From positions 47,656 to 111,655 of the forward strand of contig JANOJB010000035.1 in NCBI GenBank assembly GCA_031407985.1: a stretch of DNA of 64,000 nt, in the 5' to 3' direction. The position numbers and the translations under genes are program-made. The notes under the pieces are model-generated. The model searched no databases. It saw nothing but the letters and a program-made list of their open reading frames with translations, and had not been told where the DNA came from. Origin of the DNA: FEN-1088 sp031407985. GTDB lineage: Bacteria > Myxococcota_A > Polyangia > Fen-1088. Below, in pieces: positions 8,029-16,934 of the stretch (the first letter of the stretch is position 1; each line of letters opens with the position of its first letter).

Positions 8029-10065
8029 ATGGCGACGATCCTGAAGGTGCGTCCGCCGCCCGAAACTCCGTCCCCCGCGCCATCTCAAACACATGTCGTC
8101 GGGGCGGGGGAAAGTCTGCTGGGGCGACGGGTCGGCTCTTACACCGTGCTTGGTGAGCTTGGCCAAGGCGGAATGGGTTGCGTGTACTTGGCCGAACACA
8201 CGTTGATCGGTCGCAAGGCGGCCATCAAGGTACTGAACTCCGACATAGCGTCGGATCCGGAGGTTGTCTCCCGGTTCTTCACGGAGGCACGCGCAGTTAA
8301 CGATATACGTCACCCGAACATCGTCGAAGTCACCGACTTTGGGCAGTTCGGCTCGCTGTACTGCATTGTGATGGAGTTTCTGGAGGGAGAAACGCTGGGC
8401 GCGCGGCTTAACCGCGTCAGAACCTTCGACGAGGCAGCGGTCGTCCGCATCATGAAACAGTGCACGTCGGCCCTCGGAGCCGCGCACGATCAAGGCTTGG
8501 TCCACCGCGACATCAAACCCGAGAACATTTTTCTACGCGAACACCCGGACTATCCCGATTTCGTGAAGCTGTTGGACTTCGGCATCGCGAAGCTCCTGGG
8601 TTCTGAGACCGCGGTCGGACACCACACGAAGACGGGATCGGTACTGGGAACGCCGTCGTATATGTCGCCGGAGCAGTGTCTGGGCGAGGCTGCGCTCGAC
8701 ATCCGCAGCGATGTCTACAGCCTGGGGATCGTCATCTATCAGATGTTGACGGGTCTCTTACCTTTCACCGGCGATACCTTGGGCCGGTTGATCGTCTGCC
8801 ACGTCAGCGAACCGCCGGTTCCGCCCAGCGTCATGAATTCGACCGTGTCGCGGGCGATGAACGATCTTGTGTTGCGGGCGATGCAGAAAAATCCCAAGGA
8901 CCGTTTTCAAAGCGCGCGCGAGATGCGCGAGGCACTGGAGCGCGTGCTGGGTCCGAACAGCCGCGTGGCGACGCCTATCTTCGGCGTGAAAGCGCACGCC
9001 ATGCCACCCGTCGCGGCGACGTCGGCATCGGCCTCAACGTCGTTTGGGCGCCAGGCTCAGAACGGCCGCCCGCAAGCAGTCGCCACGGTCGCTCCAGGCC
9101 CCGCCATTGCGGCCGGTCCGCTGCCGCGATTGACCCCCGTCACCAGCTTCGAGCGTCCCGGCGGCCGGGAGGCGCCCCCCGCCGCCATTCCCAGCAACGA
9201 TGCCGCCGGCCGCCTGACCGGCATCATTCTCGACCGCATCGCCGCCGGGCAGGTCGATTTGCCGGACCTGCCCGCGCCGACCATTCGCTGCATTGAACTT
9301 GCCAGCAGCGGTCGCCTGGGCTTCAGCGACGCCGCGAACATCATCAGGGAGGTTCCGTCTATTCGTTCTCGAGTGATGAAACTTGCCAACAGCGCGGCGT
9401 TTCCCAGCCTGATGCCGGCAACCACGCTGGAACTCGCGATCGCGCGGCTGGGAACGCAGGGCCTATACAACGCGCTCATCGAGTTCGCGGCACGCGAGGC
9501 TCTGGAGGGAAGAAATCCCAGGGTCAGAGAAGCCATGCGACGCATTTGGCCTCACGCGCTCGGTACGGCGATGATGACCGCGGAACTCTGCCAGGCACAA
9601 GGTCAAGGAAGCCAGGGCGAAAACGGGTACCTGGCGGGTCTGCTGGCCGAGATTGGCAAACCGGTGGTCGGCAACCTGCTGCTGGACATCGAACGACAAA
9701 TGCAGCGCGCGGGCAATCGCCCACAAATCCCCGATGCAGTCTTTCGCGCGACCATGGAGGCCACGGCCCACATGGCGGGCGGCGCCGTGGCCCGCCACTG
9801 GGATATCTCCGGCGCGGTCGCCAACGCAATTGAACAGTCGTTGACGTGGAACGCACGCGATCCGCATGCGCTATCGAACATCGTCCATTTTTCCGGAACG
9901 ATGACCAGCCGACTGGGATTGACGTTCGGCATGGTCAACGGCGCCGAGATCGATCGCGCGTTCGGGGAGGGTCGCGCCCTGCTTCGAATCGACGACGCGG
10001 CCCTGGTTCGCACCAGTCACGGCTTCAAGGAACGCATCACCGTATTGGCGGGTATTCGCGGTTGA
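8029..10065 (+). CDS. Ser/Thr protein kinase fused to a C-terminal HDOD domain
   Basis: A 678-residue cytosolic kinase. The kinase domain is complete: Gly loop GQGGMG at 45-50, catalytic Lys67 (AAIKVL), HRDIKPEN at 159-166, DFG at 183-185 and GTPSYMSPEQ at 207-216. A Pro/Ala-rich linker of about 80 residues follows (312-390). An HDOD domain then runs from about 395 to 600 (LPDLPAPTIRCIELA, REVPSIRSRVMKLANSAAFP). Its HD position reads AGLLAEIGK, so it lacks phosphohydrolase metal ligands. Unlike many Pkn-type kinases there is no membrane segment or extracellular sensor, so HDOD may be the sensory or target-binding module. It is divergent from a free-standing HDOD gene. No clear ribosome binding site precedes the ATG. 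Confidence 0.95.
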   Translation: MATILKVRPPPETPSPAPSQTHVVGAGESLLGRRVGSYTVLGELGQGGMGCVYLAEHTLIGRKAAIKVLNSDIASDPEVVSRFFTEARAVNDIRHPNIVEVTDFGQFGSLYCIVMEFLEGETLGARLNRVRTFDEAAVVRIMKQCTSALGAAHDQGLVHRDIKPENIFLREHPDYPDFVKLLDFGIAKLLGSETAVGHHTKTGSVLGTPSYMSPEQCLGEAALDIRSDVYSLGIVIYQMLTGLLPFTGDTLGRLIVCHVSEPPVPPSVMNSTVSRAMNDLVLRAMQKNPKDRFQSAREMREALERVLGPNSRVATPIFGVKAHAMPPVAATSASASTSFGRQAQNGRPQAVATVAPGPAIAAGPLPRLTPVTSFERPGGREAPPAAIPSNDAAGRLTGIILDRIAAGQVDLPDLPAPTIRCIELASSGRLGFSDAANIIREVPSIRSRVMKLANSAAFPSLMPATTLELAIARLGTQGLYNALIEFAAREALEGRNPRVREAMRRIWPHALGTAMMTAELCQAQGQGSQGENGYLAGLLAEIGKPVVGNLLLDIERQMQRAGNRPQIPDAVFRATMEATAHMAGGAVARHWDISGAVANAIEQSLTWNARDPHALSNIVHFSGTMTSRLGLTFGMVNGAEIDRAFGEGRALLRIDDAALVRTSHGFKERITVLAGIRG

Positions 10066-10125
10066 ACGGGCGCCGGCGACCCGGCCGCGCGCCCTGGTCA
10101 CGGAGCTGAATCAGCGCGACGGGAC

Positions 10126-10995
10126 TCACCCCATCGGCAGTGCGCCGGTGGATTGCGCCTTCGGAAAAGCCTCGTCGATCTCGCGTATGTCGGTTTCGGA
10201 CAAGGCGATTCGCAACGCCCCGGCGTTCTCGTCGACGTGTTCAGGCCGCACCGCTTTCGGAATCGCGAACAGAGGAGCCTCGCGCGCCAGGAAGGCCAAG
10301 GTGACCTGGCGGGCTGTTGTCCCCGGCGCATGCCGCGCGGCCACCGTCGCCAACACCCTCCCTCCCACGGTCGCCGGGCCCGGAAAGGTCCCAGTCCCAA
10401 ATGGGCTGTATCCCACCACGGCGATGTTGTGCCGCTGGCAGTATTCCATCAGATCACCTTCGACATAGCGTTCACCAAGGTGATACAGGACCTGGTTGCA
10501 CGCGATCGGATGCCGCCGCAGCAACACGCGCGCCTCGTCCAGATCCGAGACATCGAAGTTTGAAACGCCGAGCGCGCGAATCTTCCCCGCATCCACCAGG
10601 TCTTCCAACGCGCGCAAAGTCTCAGCCAACGGGTGTCGTCCCCGCCAATGCAGCAAATAGACGTCAAGGTAGTCCAGTCGCAACCGACGCAAGCTCGCCT
10701 CGCACGCGGCGATGGTTCCCTGGTAGGTGGCGTTCTGCGGCAGCACCTTGCTGACGATGAACATTCCCTCGCGGGGTAAACCGGCAATCGCTTCTCCGAT
10801 AGCCTGTTCGGCCAAACCGTTGCCGTACATCTCCGCGGTATCGATGTGACACAAACCCAGGTCCAGCCCTCTCCGAAGTGCCGCGATCTCCGCGGCACGC
10901 GCGCCGGCGACGCCCATCTTCCAGGTGCCCTGCCCTATGACGGGAACAGCGACACCAAAAGGTCCGAATGGCCTGTGATTTAGGGCGTCGGGCAC
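10126..10995 (-). CDS. Aldo/keto reductase (short, 2,5-diketogluconate reductase-like)
   Basis: About 290 residues with the AKR catalytic set: LGLCHIDTAEMYGNG (Asp, Tyr), IVSKVLPQN (Lys) and YLDVYLLHWRG (His). Also present are RALGVSNFDV and the C-terminal AIPKAVRPEHVDENAGAL cofactor clamp. It reduces aldehydes or ketones with NADPH; the substrate is unknown. Start choice is uncertain: I use the GTG at 10995 (product begins VPDALNHRPFG), but an in-frame GTG at 11013 and TTG at 11028 are also open. It is convergent with the kinase gene and divergent from the aldehyde dehydrogenase only about 50 bp away. The pair may share a promoter region and an aldehyde-handling role. Confidence 0.9.
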   Translation of the reverse strand: MPDALNHRPFGPFGVAVPVIGQGTWKMGVAGARAAEIAALRRGLDLGLCHIDTAEMYGNGLAEQAIGEAIAGLPREGMFIVSKVLPQNATYQGTIAACEASLRRLRLDYLDVYLLHWRGRHPLAETLRALEDLVDAGKIRALGVSNFDVSDLDEARVLLRRHPIACNQVLYHLGERYVEGDLMEYCQRHNIAVVGYSPFGTGTFPGPATVGGRVLATVAARHAPGTTARQVTLAFLAREAPLFAIPKAVRPEHVDENAGALRIALSETDIREIDEAFPKAQSTGALPMG

Positions 10996-11049
10996 CCCGC
11001 AACTATACGGCACGCGTAGGGCCCGCAAAAGGGCGGTTAGACTGGCGCC

Positions 11050-12447
11050 ATGGCAATCTCCAGCGTGAATCCAGCAACCGGCGCCACCCTGCGGACGTTT
11101 TCGGCCAGTTCTTGGGATGTCGTCGACCGACAGCTCTCAAGTGCCCACGCCGCCTTCGACGCATGGAGCCGAAGCCCCATTGAGGATCGCGTCGCGGTTC
11201 TCCGCCGGGCCGCTGAGATCTTCGACGCGGAGAAGCAAAGCCTGGGCAACACGGCCACACTCGAGATGGGCAAGCCGATCACCGCCGCCCGCGACGAGGC
11301 GGCCAAGTGCGCCACGGCATGTCGTTACTACGCCGACCACGCCGCGGCATTTCTGGCCCCCGAGGCCATCGACGGCCCGGACCAGGCGATCTGGTTTCAG
11401 CCGCTGGGCGCCGTGCTGGCCGTGATGCCGTGGAACTTCCCCTACTGGCAAGTGGTCCGGTTCGCGGCCCCCGCACTGGCGGCGGGCAACGTCGGCATTC
11501 TGAAACATGCCTCGAACGTGCCGCAGTGCGCGCTAAAACTTGAGGATGTGTTTCGCCGAGCCGGTGCGCCCGTGGGCGTCTTTCAATCGTTGTTCATCGG
11601 CTCGGATCAAGTCGAATCGGTGATCGCTGATGACCGGGTGGCGGCCATCACACTAACGGGGAGCGAGGCTGCGGGCCGCGCGGTGGCGGCTGCGGCGGGC
11701 CGGCACCTGAAAAAGTGCGTACTTGAACTCGGGGGCAGCGATCCCTTCATCGTACTGCCCAGCGCCGACGTCGATGTCGCCGCGGCCACGGCGGTCAAGG
11801 CGCGCATCGTGAACAACGGTCAGTCTTGCATCGCCGCCAAGCGGTTCATCGTCGCCGCCGCGGTCTACGACCGATTCGCCGCGGTATTCGTGGAGCGCAT
11901 GCGAGCCCTTCGCGTCGGCGATCCCTTGAACGAGGAGACGGACGTCGGACCACTGGCAACCCGCGCAATCCGAGACGAACTGGCCCGACAAGTCACCGAT
12001 TCCGTCGCGGCCGGGGCACGCCTGCTCCTGGGTGGCGCACCCGACCATGCAACACGGGGCGGCCCGCTTGGCGATGCGGCACCCGGCAACTTCTATCCGC
12101 CCACGATCCTGACCGACGTCCCGGCGACTGCGCCCGCCGCGCGGGAGGAACTTTTCGGTCCAGTAGCGGCCATCTTTCGCGTGGCAAATGCCGACGAGGC
12201 CATCAGTCTCGCCAACAACACGCCCTTCGGTTTGGGCGCCAGCGTCTGGACGCGCGATCGCGACGAAGCGCATCGCTTCGCTCATGGGATCCAGGCGGGC
12301 TCTGTCTTCGTCAATGCGATGGTCGCCTCCGATCCCCGTTTTCCATTCGGTGGCGTCAAAAGTTCGGGCTACGGCCGTGAACTGGGGCCTTTCGGTCTGC
12401 GCGAGTTCGTCAACATCAAGACCGTGCGATTGGCCGGTCTAGCTTGA
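11050..12447 (+). CDS. NAD(P)-dependent aldehyde dehydrogenase (succinate-semialdehyde dehydrogenase-like)
   Basis: A 465-residue ALDH-superfamily enzyme oxidising an aldehyde to a carboxylate in the cytosol. Family motifs are in order: MPWNFPYWQVVRFAAPALAAGN (cofactor fold), TLTGSEAAGRAVA, ELGGSDPF with the general-base Glu, NNGQSCIAAKR with the catalytic Cys, and EELFGPVA. The pattern is closest to GabD2/Sad-type succinate-semialdehyde dehydrogenases, which act in 4-aminobutyrate breakdown, but substrate cannot be fixed by sequence. No aminotransferase lies beside it. It is divergent from an aldo/keto reductase. Confidence 0.94.
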   Translation: MAISSVNPATGATLRTFSASSWDVVDRQLSSAHAAFDAWSRSPIEDRVAVLRRAAEIFDAEKQSLGNTATLEMGKPITAARDEAAKCATACRYYADHAAAFLAPEAIDGPDQAIWFQPLGAVLAVMPWNFPYWQVVRFAAPALAAGNVGILKHASNVPQCALKLEDVFRRAGAPVGVFQSLFIGSDQVESVIADDRVAAITLTGSEAAGRAVAAAAGRHLKKCVLELGGSDPFIVLPSADVDVAAATAVKARIVNNGQSCIAAKRFIVAAAVYDRFAAVFVERMRALRVGDPLNEETDVGPLATRAIRDELARQVTDSVAAGARLLLGGAPDHATRGGPLGDAAPGNFYPPTILTDVPATAPAAREELFGPVAAIFRVANADEAISLANNTPFGLGASVWTRDRDEAHRFAHGIQAGSVFVNAMVASDPRFPFGGVKSSGYGRELGPFGLREFVNIKTVRLAGLA

Positions 12448-12572
12448 CGACCGGTGCGACTGGGCGGCCGGCGCCGGCGAAAAGGACTTCTGAAACCGGA
12501 GTCGCTTGGCCCGGACTGGCTCCGGATTTCGACTTATAGTACCGCGCACCCAACCCGAACCGTGAGGCTGCC

Positions 12573-15167
12573 TTGACCCTGGGAAAGAACTTCCGACTAC
12601 CACGTACGGTCCTGCCGCGCGCATACCGCGCCGAACTGTCCGTCGATCTCGAGCAGGATCGATTCGAGGGCCATCTGGAAATTGACATCCAGCTGACGAT
12701 TCCCGCGGCTCGTGTGTCCCTTCATGCTGTTGGACTCAGCGTCGGAGAAGCCCAAGCAATTGTCGCGGGAGCGTCCCGCGCCGCGAGGTCGATTGATGCC
12801 GATGCCGAAAGCGAGACCATCACGCTGGAGTTCTCCGAACCGCTGCTCCCAGGGGAAGCCGTTCTGCGCCTGTCATGGACAGGGCGGTTCAGCCCTGGGC
12901 TGCGCGGCCTTTATCGAGCCGGTCGCATCGCCGTTACGCAGTTCGAGGCGGCTGACGCGCGCCGCGTGTTTCCGTGCTTCGACGAGCCGGCCTTCAAAGC
13001 CACGTGGCAACTCGCCCTTCGCGATGTGCCGGCGGGTGTCGTGGCGCTGTCAAACGGGACCGTGGTTGAAGACACCGCGGCGTCCGATGGCAAACGCCTG
13101 GTCCGGTTCGCCCCGACGCCCGTGCTGTCGTCTTACCTGGTGGCTTTTGCGTTGGGCGATCTGGCCGACAGCCCGGCCATCACGACGCGCGGTGTTCCCA
13201 TTCGCACCTGGTCGGTCCCCGCAAAACGCGCGTTGACCGCCTTCGGGCAGGAGGCCGCTTCCGCCGTGTTGCCCATGCTGGAGGACTACTTTGGCCTCCC
13301 CTACCCGTTCGGCAAACTGGACCAGTTGGGCATCCCCGATTTCGAGGCGGGCGCCATGGAGAACGCGGGGTGCATCACCTTCCGGGAGGTCGCGCTGCTG
13401 CTGGACCCCGCGACCGCGCCGCTGTCGTTGCAAAAACGCGTCGCCGAAGTGATCACGCACGAACTGGCGCACCAGTGGTTCGGCAACCTGGTCACGATGG
13501 TCTGGTGGGACGACTTGTGGCTAAACGAGGCGTTCGCGACGTGGATGGCATTCAAGATCGTCGATCGCTGGCGTCCCGAATGGCGCATCTGGATGGACTT
13601 CGAAAGCGGTAAGGCGTCCGCGCTGGCGCTGGACGCACTGCAGGCGGCGCACCCGATTCGCGCCGAAATTCACAACGCCGAGGAGGCGGGCGAGTCGTTT
13701 GATGTGATCACGTACGAAAAAGGCGGCGCCGTGCTGCGCATGATCGAAGGGTACCTGGGCGAGGAGCGTTTTCGCGACGGGATCCGTCTGTACATGCGCA
13801 AACACCAAGGCGCGAACGCCACCGCCGACGATTTGTGGGGTGCGCTCGGCGAAACATCGGGCGAGCCCATTGTCGATCTGGCCAACGGCTGGATCCGCAA
13901 GGTCGGCTACCCCGTGATTTCCGTTTCGGTGTCCACGGACCCTGGCGGTCAGACACTGTTGTCGCTTGGGCAGCGACGGTTTTTTTCAGATCCCGACGCG
14001 CGTGAGGCCGGCGCCCCGACCCGTTGGCTGGTGCCCATGGTGGTGCGCTATCGCGACGACGACGGCATCAAGGAACAACGCATTCTGCTTCGTGACGCCA
14101 TCGAGCGGGTGGTCATCCCCGCCAAGGGGGTCCCGCGATGGTGCGTGGCCAACGCGGAATCCGCGGGGTTTTACCGCTGTCAGTACGACGATCGCCTGCT
14201 GACCCAACTGGGCACAGCCGCGTCCGAACTGTCACCCGCGGCCCGCATGTCCCTGCTGTCGGATCAGTGGGCGTTGGTGCGTTCGGGAGCCACGCCCGTG
14301 GTCGGCTTCCTGGAACTGGTGACCAGCTTCGACGGCGAACGCGATCATTTCGTCCTCGACGAACTGTGCGGCCGGCTTTCGGTGATTGAATACCGACACG
14401 TCGGCGACGCCGACCGCGACAAGCTGCGCGCGGTCGTTGCCAAGGTATTCGGAAAGATCGCCGCGCAGTTGGGATGGCCGGAACCGTCCTCCCAGCCCGA
14501 GACCGACGACACACGCCTACGCCGTGCGGCGGCACTTCGAGCCGTTGTCGGCGTGGCACGTGACCCAGGATACGTCGCGGAAGCCGAGCGACAGTACCTC
14601 ACGCGCGTCGCATCGCCGGATGCGTCGGGCACGGGCACATCGACGGCGCTGGATCCCAACCTGCTCGACATCGTGGTTGTCGCCGCGGCGCGCGTGGCCG
14701 ACGCGGCTCGCTTCGACGATTTCGCCCGACGGGCCACCACCGAAGTCGATCCGGCCGCAAAACGCCGGTTCCTGCACGCGCTTGCCCGGGTCGAAACGCC
14801 CACACTGGTCACGCGCGCAATCGAGACCGCGTTGACCGATGTCGTGCCGATGCAGGACTTCACGTCGTACATCTCCGTCCTGATAGGCAACCCCGCCACG
14901 CGCGAGGGGACCTGGCAACTGATCCGCGATCGCTGGCCGGAGGTGCACGCCAAAGGCGATTCCCCGATGCTGCTGCGACGTTTGGTCGAAGCACTGGGTG
15001 GTCTGACCGAACGCCGCCAACTGGAAGAGGTCGAGCGTTTCCTGGCCGTGCACCCCATCGACCCGGCCAAACAAGCCATCGCGCAAACCCTGGAACGCAT
15101 GCGCACCGACATCGCCCTGCGCGAGCGCCTGATCCCGCAGATCTCGCGTTGGCTGCAAGATCGGTAA
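12573..15167 (+). CDS. M1-family zinc aminopeptidase (PepN/ERAP1-like)
   Basis: An 864-residue metallopeptidase that removes N-terminal residues from peptides. The substrate-anchoring GAMEN motif is at 260-264. Zinc ligands are HELAH at 296-300 with the third ligand Glu at about 319 (WLNEAFATWM). The C-terminal half (about residues 520-860) is the helical ERAP1-like domain. The start is a TTG at 12573, supported by GAGG about 6 nt upstream and by the family N-terminus (FRLPRTVLPRAYRAELSVDL). No signal peptide is visible, so it is probably cytosolic. It stands 125 bp after the aldehyde dehydrogenase gene on the same strand. Confidence 0.95.
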   Translation: MTLGKNFRLPRTVLPRAYRAELSVDLEQDRFEGHLEIDIQLTIPAARVSLHAVGLSVGEAQAIVAGASRAARSIDADAESETITLEFSEPLLPGEAVLRLSWTGRFSPGLRGLYRAGRIAVTQFEAADARRVFPCFDEPAFKATWQLALRDVPAGVVALSNGTVVEDTAASDGKRLVRFAPTPVLSSYLVAFALGDLADSPAITTRGVPIRTWSVPAKRALTAFGQEAASAVLPMLEDYFGLPYPFGKLDQLGIPDFEAGAMENAGCITFREVALLLDPATAPLSLQKRVAEVITHELAHQWFGNLVTMVWWDDLWLNEAFATWMAFKIVDRWRPEWRIWMDFESGKASALALDALQAAHPIRAEIHNAEEAGESFDVITYEKGGAVLRMIEGYLGEERFRDGIRLYMRKHQGANATADDLWGALGETSGEPIVDLANGWIRKVGYPVISVSVSTDPGGQTLLSLGQRRFFSDPDAREAGAPTRWLVPMVVRYRDDDGIKEQRILLRDAIERVVIPAKGVPRWCVANAESAGFYRCQYDDRLLTQLGTAASELSPAARMSLLSDQWALVRSGATPVVGFLELVTSFDGERDHFVLDELCGRLSVIEYRHVGDADRDKLRAVVAKVFGKIAAQLGWPEPSSQPETDDTRLRRAAALRAVVGVARDPGYVAEAERQYLTRVASPDASGTGTSTALDPNLLDIVVVAAARVADAARFDDFARRATTEVDPAAKRRFLHALARVETPTLVTRAIETALTDVVPMQDFTSYISVLIGNPATREGTWQLIRDRWPEVHAKGDSPMLLRRLVEALGGLTERRQLEEVERFLAVHPIDPAKQAIAQTLERMRTDIALRERLIPQISRWLQDR

Positions 15168-15246
15168 CACGACCGGCGGGCAAGGCAGCCCTCTGGTCTC
15201 GGCGACAAACCGGCGCAACGTCGGTCGCGCTTAGCCCGGCCTGACC

Positions 15247-15429
15247 CTAGTCTTGGTCGAGGTCTTCGAAGGTTTCGACAGGATTGGTGCGGTACAAGTC
15301 CGCAGCGCGAGCGAAGAACTCAGCCTCCACAGAATCCCATTCGGGTCTGGGCGGGGTCGGCGCGGCCGGGGCTGGGCGTTCTGCCTGGCCCAATCGCCGT
15401 TGATTCGTCTTGGATCTTTTTTTTGCCAT
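15247..15429 (-). CDS. Small hypothetical protein with a basic N-terminus and acidic C-terminus
   Basis: A 60-residue protein starting MAKKRSKTNQRR, followed by a Pro-rich linker and a C-terminal segment EWDSVEAEFFARAADLYR ending in an acidic tail. I do not recognise a defined domain; the Lys/Arg-rich start and helical C-terminus look like a genuine small soluble protein. The ATG sits directly beside an A8 run (plus-strand T8 at 15417-15424). The frame upstream of that run, reading CDFLVAELELLASGPSFSKM and on to DWPKDGKKK, also looks protein-like. The gene may therefore be longer and frameshifted at the A8 tract. It is convergent with the aminopeptidase gene. Confidence 0.6.
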   Translation of the reverse strand: MAKKRSKTNQRRLGQAERPAPAAPTPPRPEWDSVEAEFFARAADLYRTNPVETFEDLDQD

Positions 15430-15740
15430 CTTTGGGCCAGTCGTAAGCGAGTCGTTCGAAATATCCGACCATTTTAGAGAAGCTCGGGCCGCTTGCCAGC
15501 AATTCCAACTCGGCCACCAAGAAATCGCACCCAGCGCAATCGGCCGCTTGTGTTTCCCTCCGTCCATGGGTGAATCCCGTTCGCCCGCGACCTCCTCCGT
15601 CTCGCTGTCGATAAGGCTTTCCGTGTCGCGTCGAGCCTCGGCTCCCTCCGACCCTCTATGCTCGCCGTCCCCTGCCGTCGGGATCGCTTGACAGCCCGCC
15701 ACGCCCGGGGCGAGTCTTCCCGTCGGCCCGCGCGCGATAT
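15430..15740. other. Divergent intergenic region, no confident gene
   Basis: About 310 bp between a small minus-strand gene and the proline-rich protein gene. On the minus strand one frame (about 15556-15425) reads as plausible protein and joins the small gene if the A8 tract is shifted by one base. Otherwise I see no RNA gene, terminator or clear promoter. Confidence 0.4.
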
Positions 15741-16685
15741 ATGAGCGAAACTCCTCAAGCAGGCCCGGCCTCCGGCCCCCCCAATGAACCGGCGCGACGA
15801 ACTGTCTCGCGCCCGGTGGGCGTCGCCATTGCTTCGATCACGGCCGTCATAGCTTTCGCCGCTGCTTCCGCCTTGTTCCCTGCGCCGGCCTCCACGCCGC
15901 CGACGGTTGCCCTGGTGCCTCCGTCGCCTCCTCCGCCGCCTCCTCCGCCTCCTCCGCCGCCGCCTGCCCTGGTCGAGGCCGGTACCGCGGGCGACGCGAC
16001 GCCGGCGGACGTGTCCGTCGCCGCGGGTGACGATTCCAAGATGACCGCACCCGCCGAATCGCCTACCGGCGACGCCGATGTGAAATCCGATCGGGACGAG
16101 ACCTCCGACAGGGACAAGCCGCGGACGGAACGCGGGTCGAAGAAGAAGCGTGGCTCCAAGTCAGACCCACCGAGCAAAGGCGCCACCCCCGACTCCGGAA
16201 CTTCCGGTGGCGACGCTGGAGGTGATGCCAAGGATGACAACCTGCCGTTGCCACCTTCCGACGGAACGGCAAACGACGCGACCGGAGATCCGGGAAAAGA
16301 CTCCACCGCGGACTGCCAACTGGCCGAGAAAGATATGGCGCGCGAATCCTGGCGCCGAAACTGGCCCACCATCTGCCGTATCGCCTCCACCGGAAAGGCC
16401 TTTATCCTGATCCCGATCAAGGGCCCAATCGAGGCGGAGACCCACCATCTGAGCCGGCGTCCCACCCGCGAAGCGCGGATCGTGCTGCCCGAAGGTGCCG
16501 AATCGCAGTTGACCATGAAGCAGTACAAGGTGCGCCGCCTCGGCTTTAAGGAACTTAGAATAAACGCGACCGAACAGGGCGGCACGCGCCTGCGGGTCAA
16601 GCTGCAAGCCGGCGCCGGCGATCCCGTCTTCGAGATCAGAGACGGCTACGCCAAGATAACCGTCACCACGCCCGACAAGAACTGA
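15741..16685 (+). CDS. Membrane-anchored protein with polyproline stalk and C-terminal beta-rich domain
   Basis: A 314-residue protein of unknown function. A short cytosolic N-terminus is followed by one membrane segment at about 26-47 (GVAIASITAVIAFAAASALF). Next is an uninterrupted polyproline run (about residues 60-74), then an acidic, Ser/Asp/Lys-rich linker to about 190. The C-terminal about 115 residues look folded and beta-rich (AFILIPIKGPIEAETHHLSR, KQYKVRRLGFKELRINA, YAKITVTTPDKN), somewhat like AMIN-type or secretin-associated domains. The architecture, with one anchor and a long rigid stalk, resembles TonB-like or periplasm-spanning proteins. It has no evident ribosome binding site. 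It lies 249 bp upstream of another low-complexity exported protein. Confidence 0.75.
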   Translation: MSETPQAGPASGPPNEPARRTVSRPVGVAIASITAVIAFAAASALFPAPASTPPTVALVPPSPPPPPPPPPPPPPALVEAGTAGDATPADVSVAAGDDSKMTAPAESPTGDADVKSDRDETSDRDKPRTERGSKKKRGSKSDPPSKGATPDSGTSGGDAGGDAKDDNLPLPPSDGTANDATGDPGKDSTADCQLAEKDMARESWRRNWPTICRIASTGKAFILIPIKGPIEAETHHLSRRPTREARIVLPEGAESQLTMKQYKVRRLGFKELRINATEQGGTRLRVKLQAGAGDPVFEIRDGYAKITVTTPDKN

Positions 16686-16864
16686 CGCCCGACGGGTCGA
16701 CCAACCGTCGCACATATCGCAAAGACGCGTTTCGGCAGGGAGCAAGGACGACTGGAAATTCGGCACCTATAACGAGGAAGCCCTTCCCAACCGACCCTTC
16801 GCCCGGATCCTGAAACCCACCTTACCAACCCTGCGCCCACCTTGGCGCAAATGTCGGGAAATGG

Positions 16865-16893
16865 TTGCTCTTTTCGAATATCGCGCGGATAAT
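16865..16893 (+). promoter_or_regulatory. Putative sigma-70-type promoter
   Basis: TTGCTC at 16865-16870 and GATAAT at 16888-16893 are separated by 17 bp, in an AT-richer pocket of this GC-rich region, 42 bp before the start of the WxDPF protein gene. The -10 element matches five of six consensus bases; the -35 is weak. Confidence 0.35.
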
Positions 16894-16934
16894 TATTTGA
16901 CTTCCGATAACCCTCCCCCGCCTGAGGTTACGCG

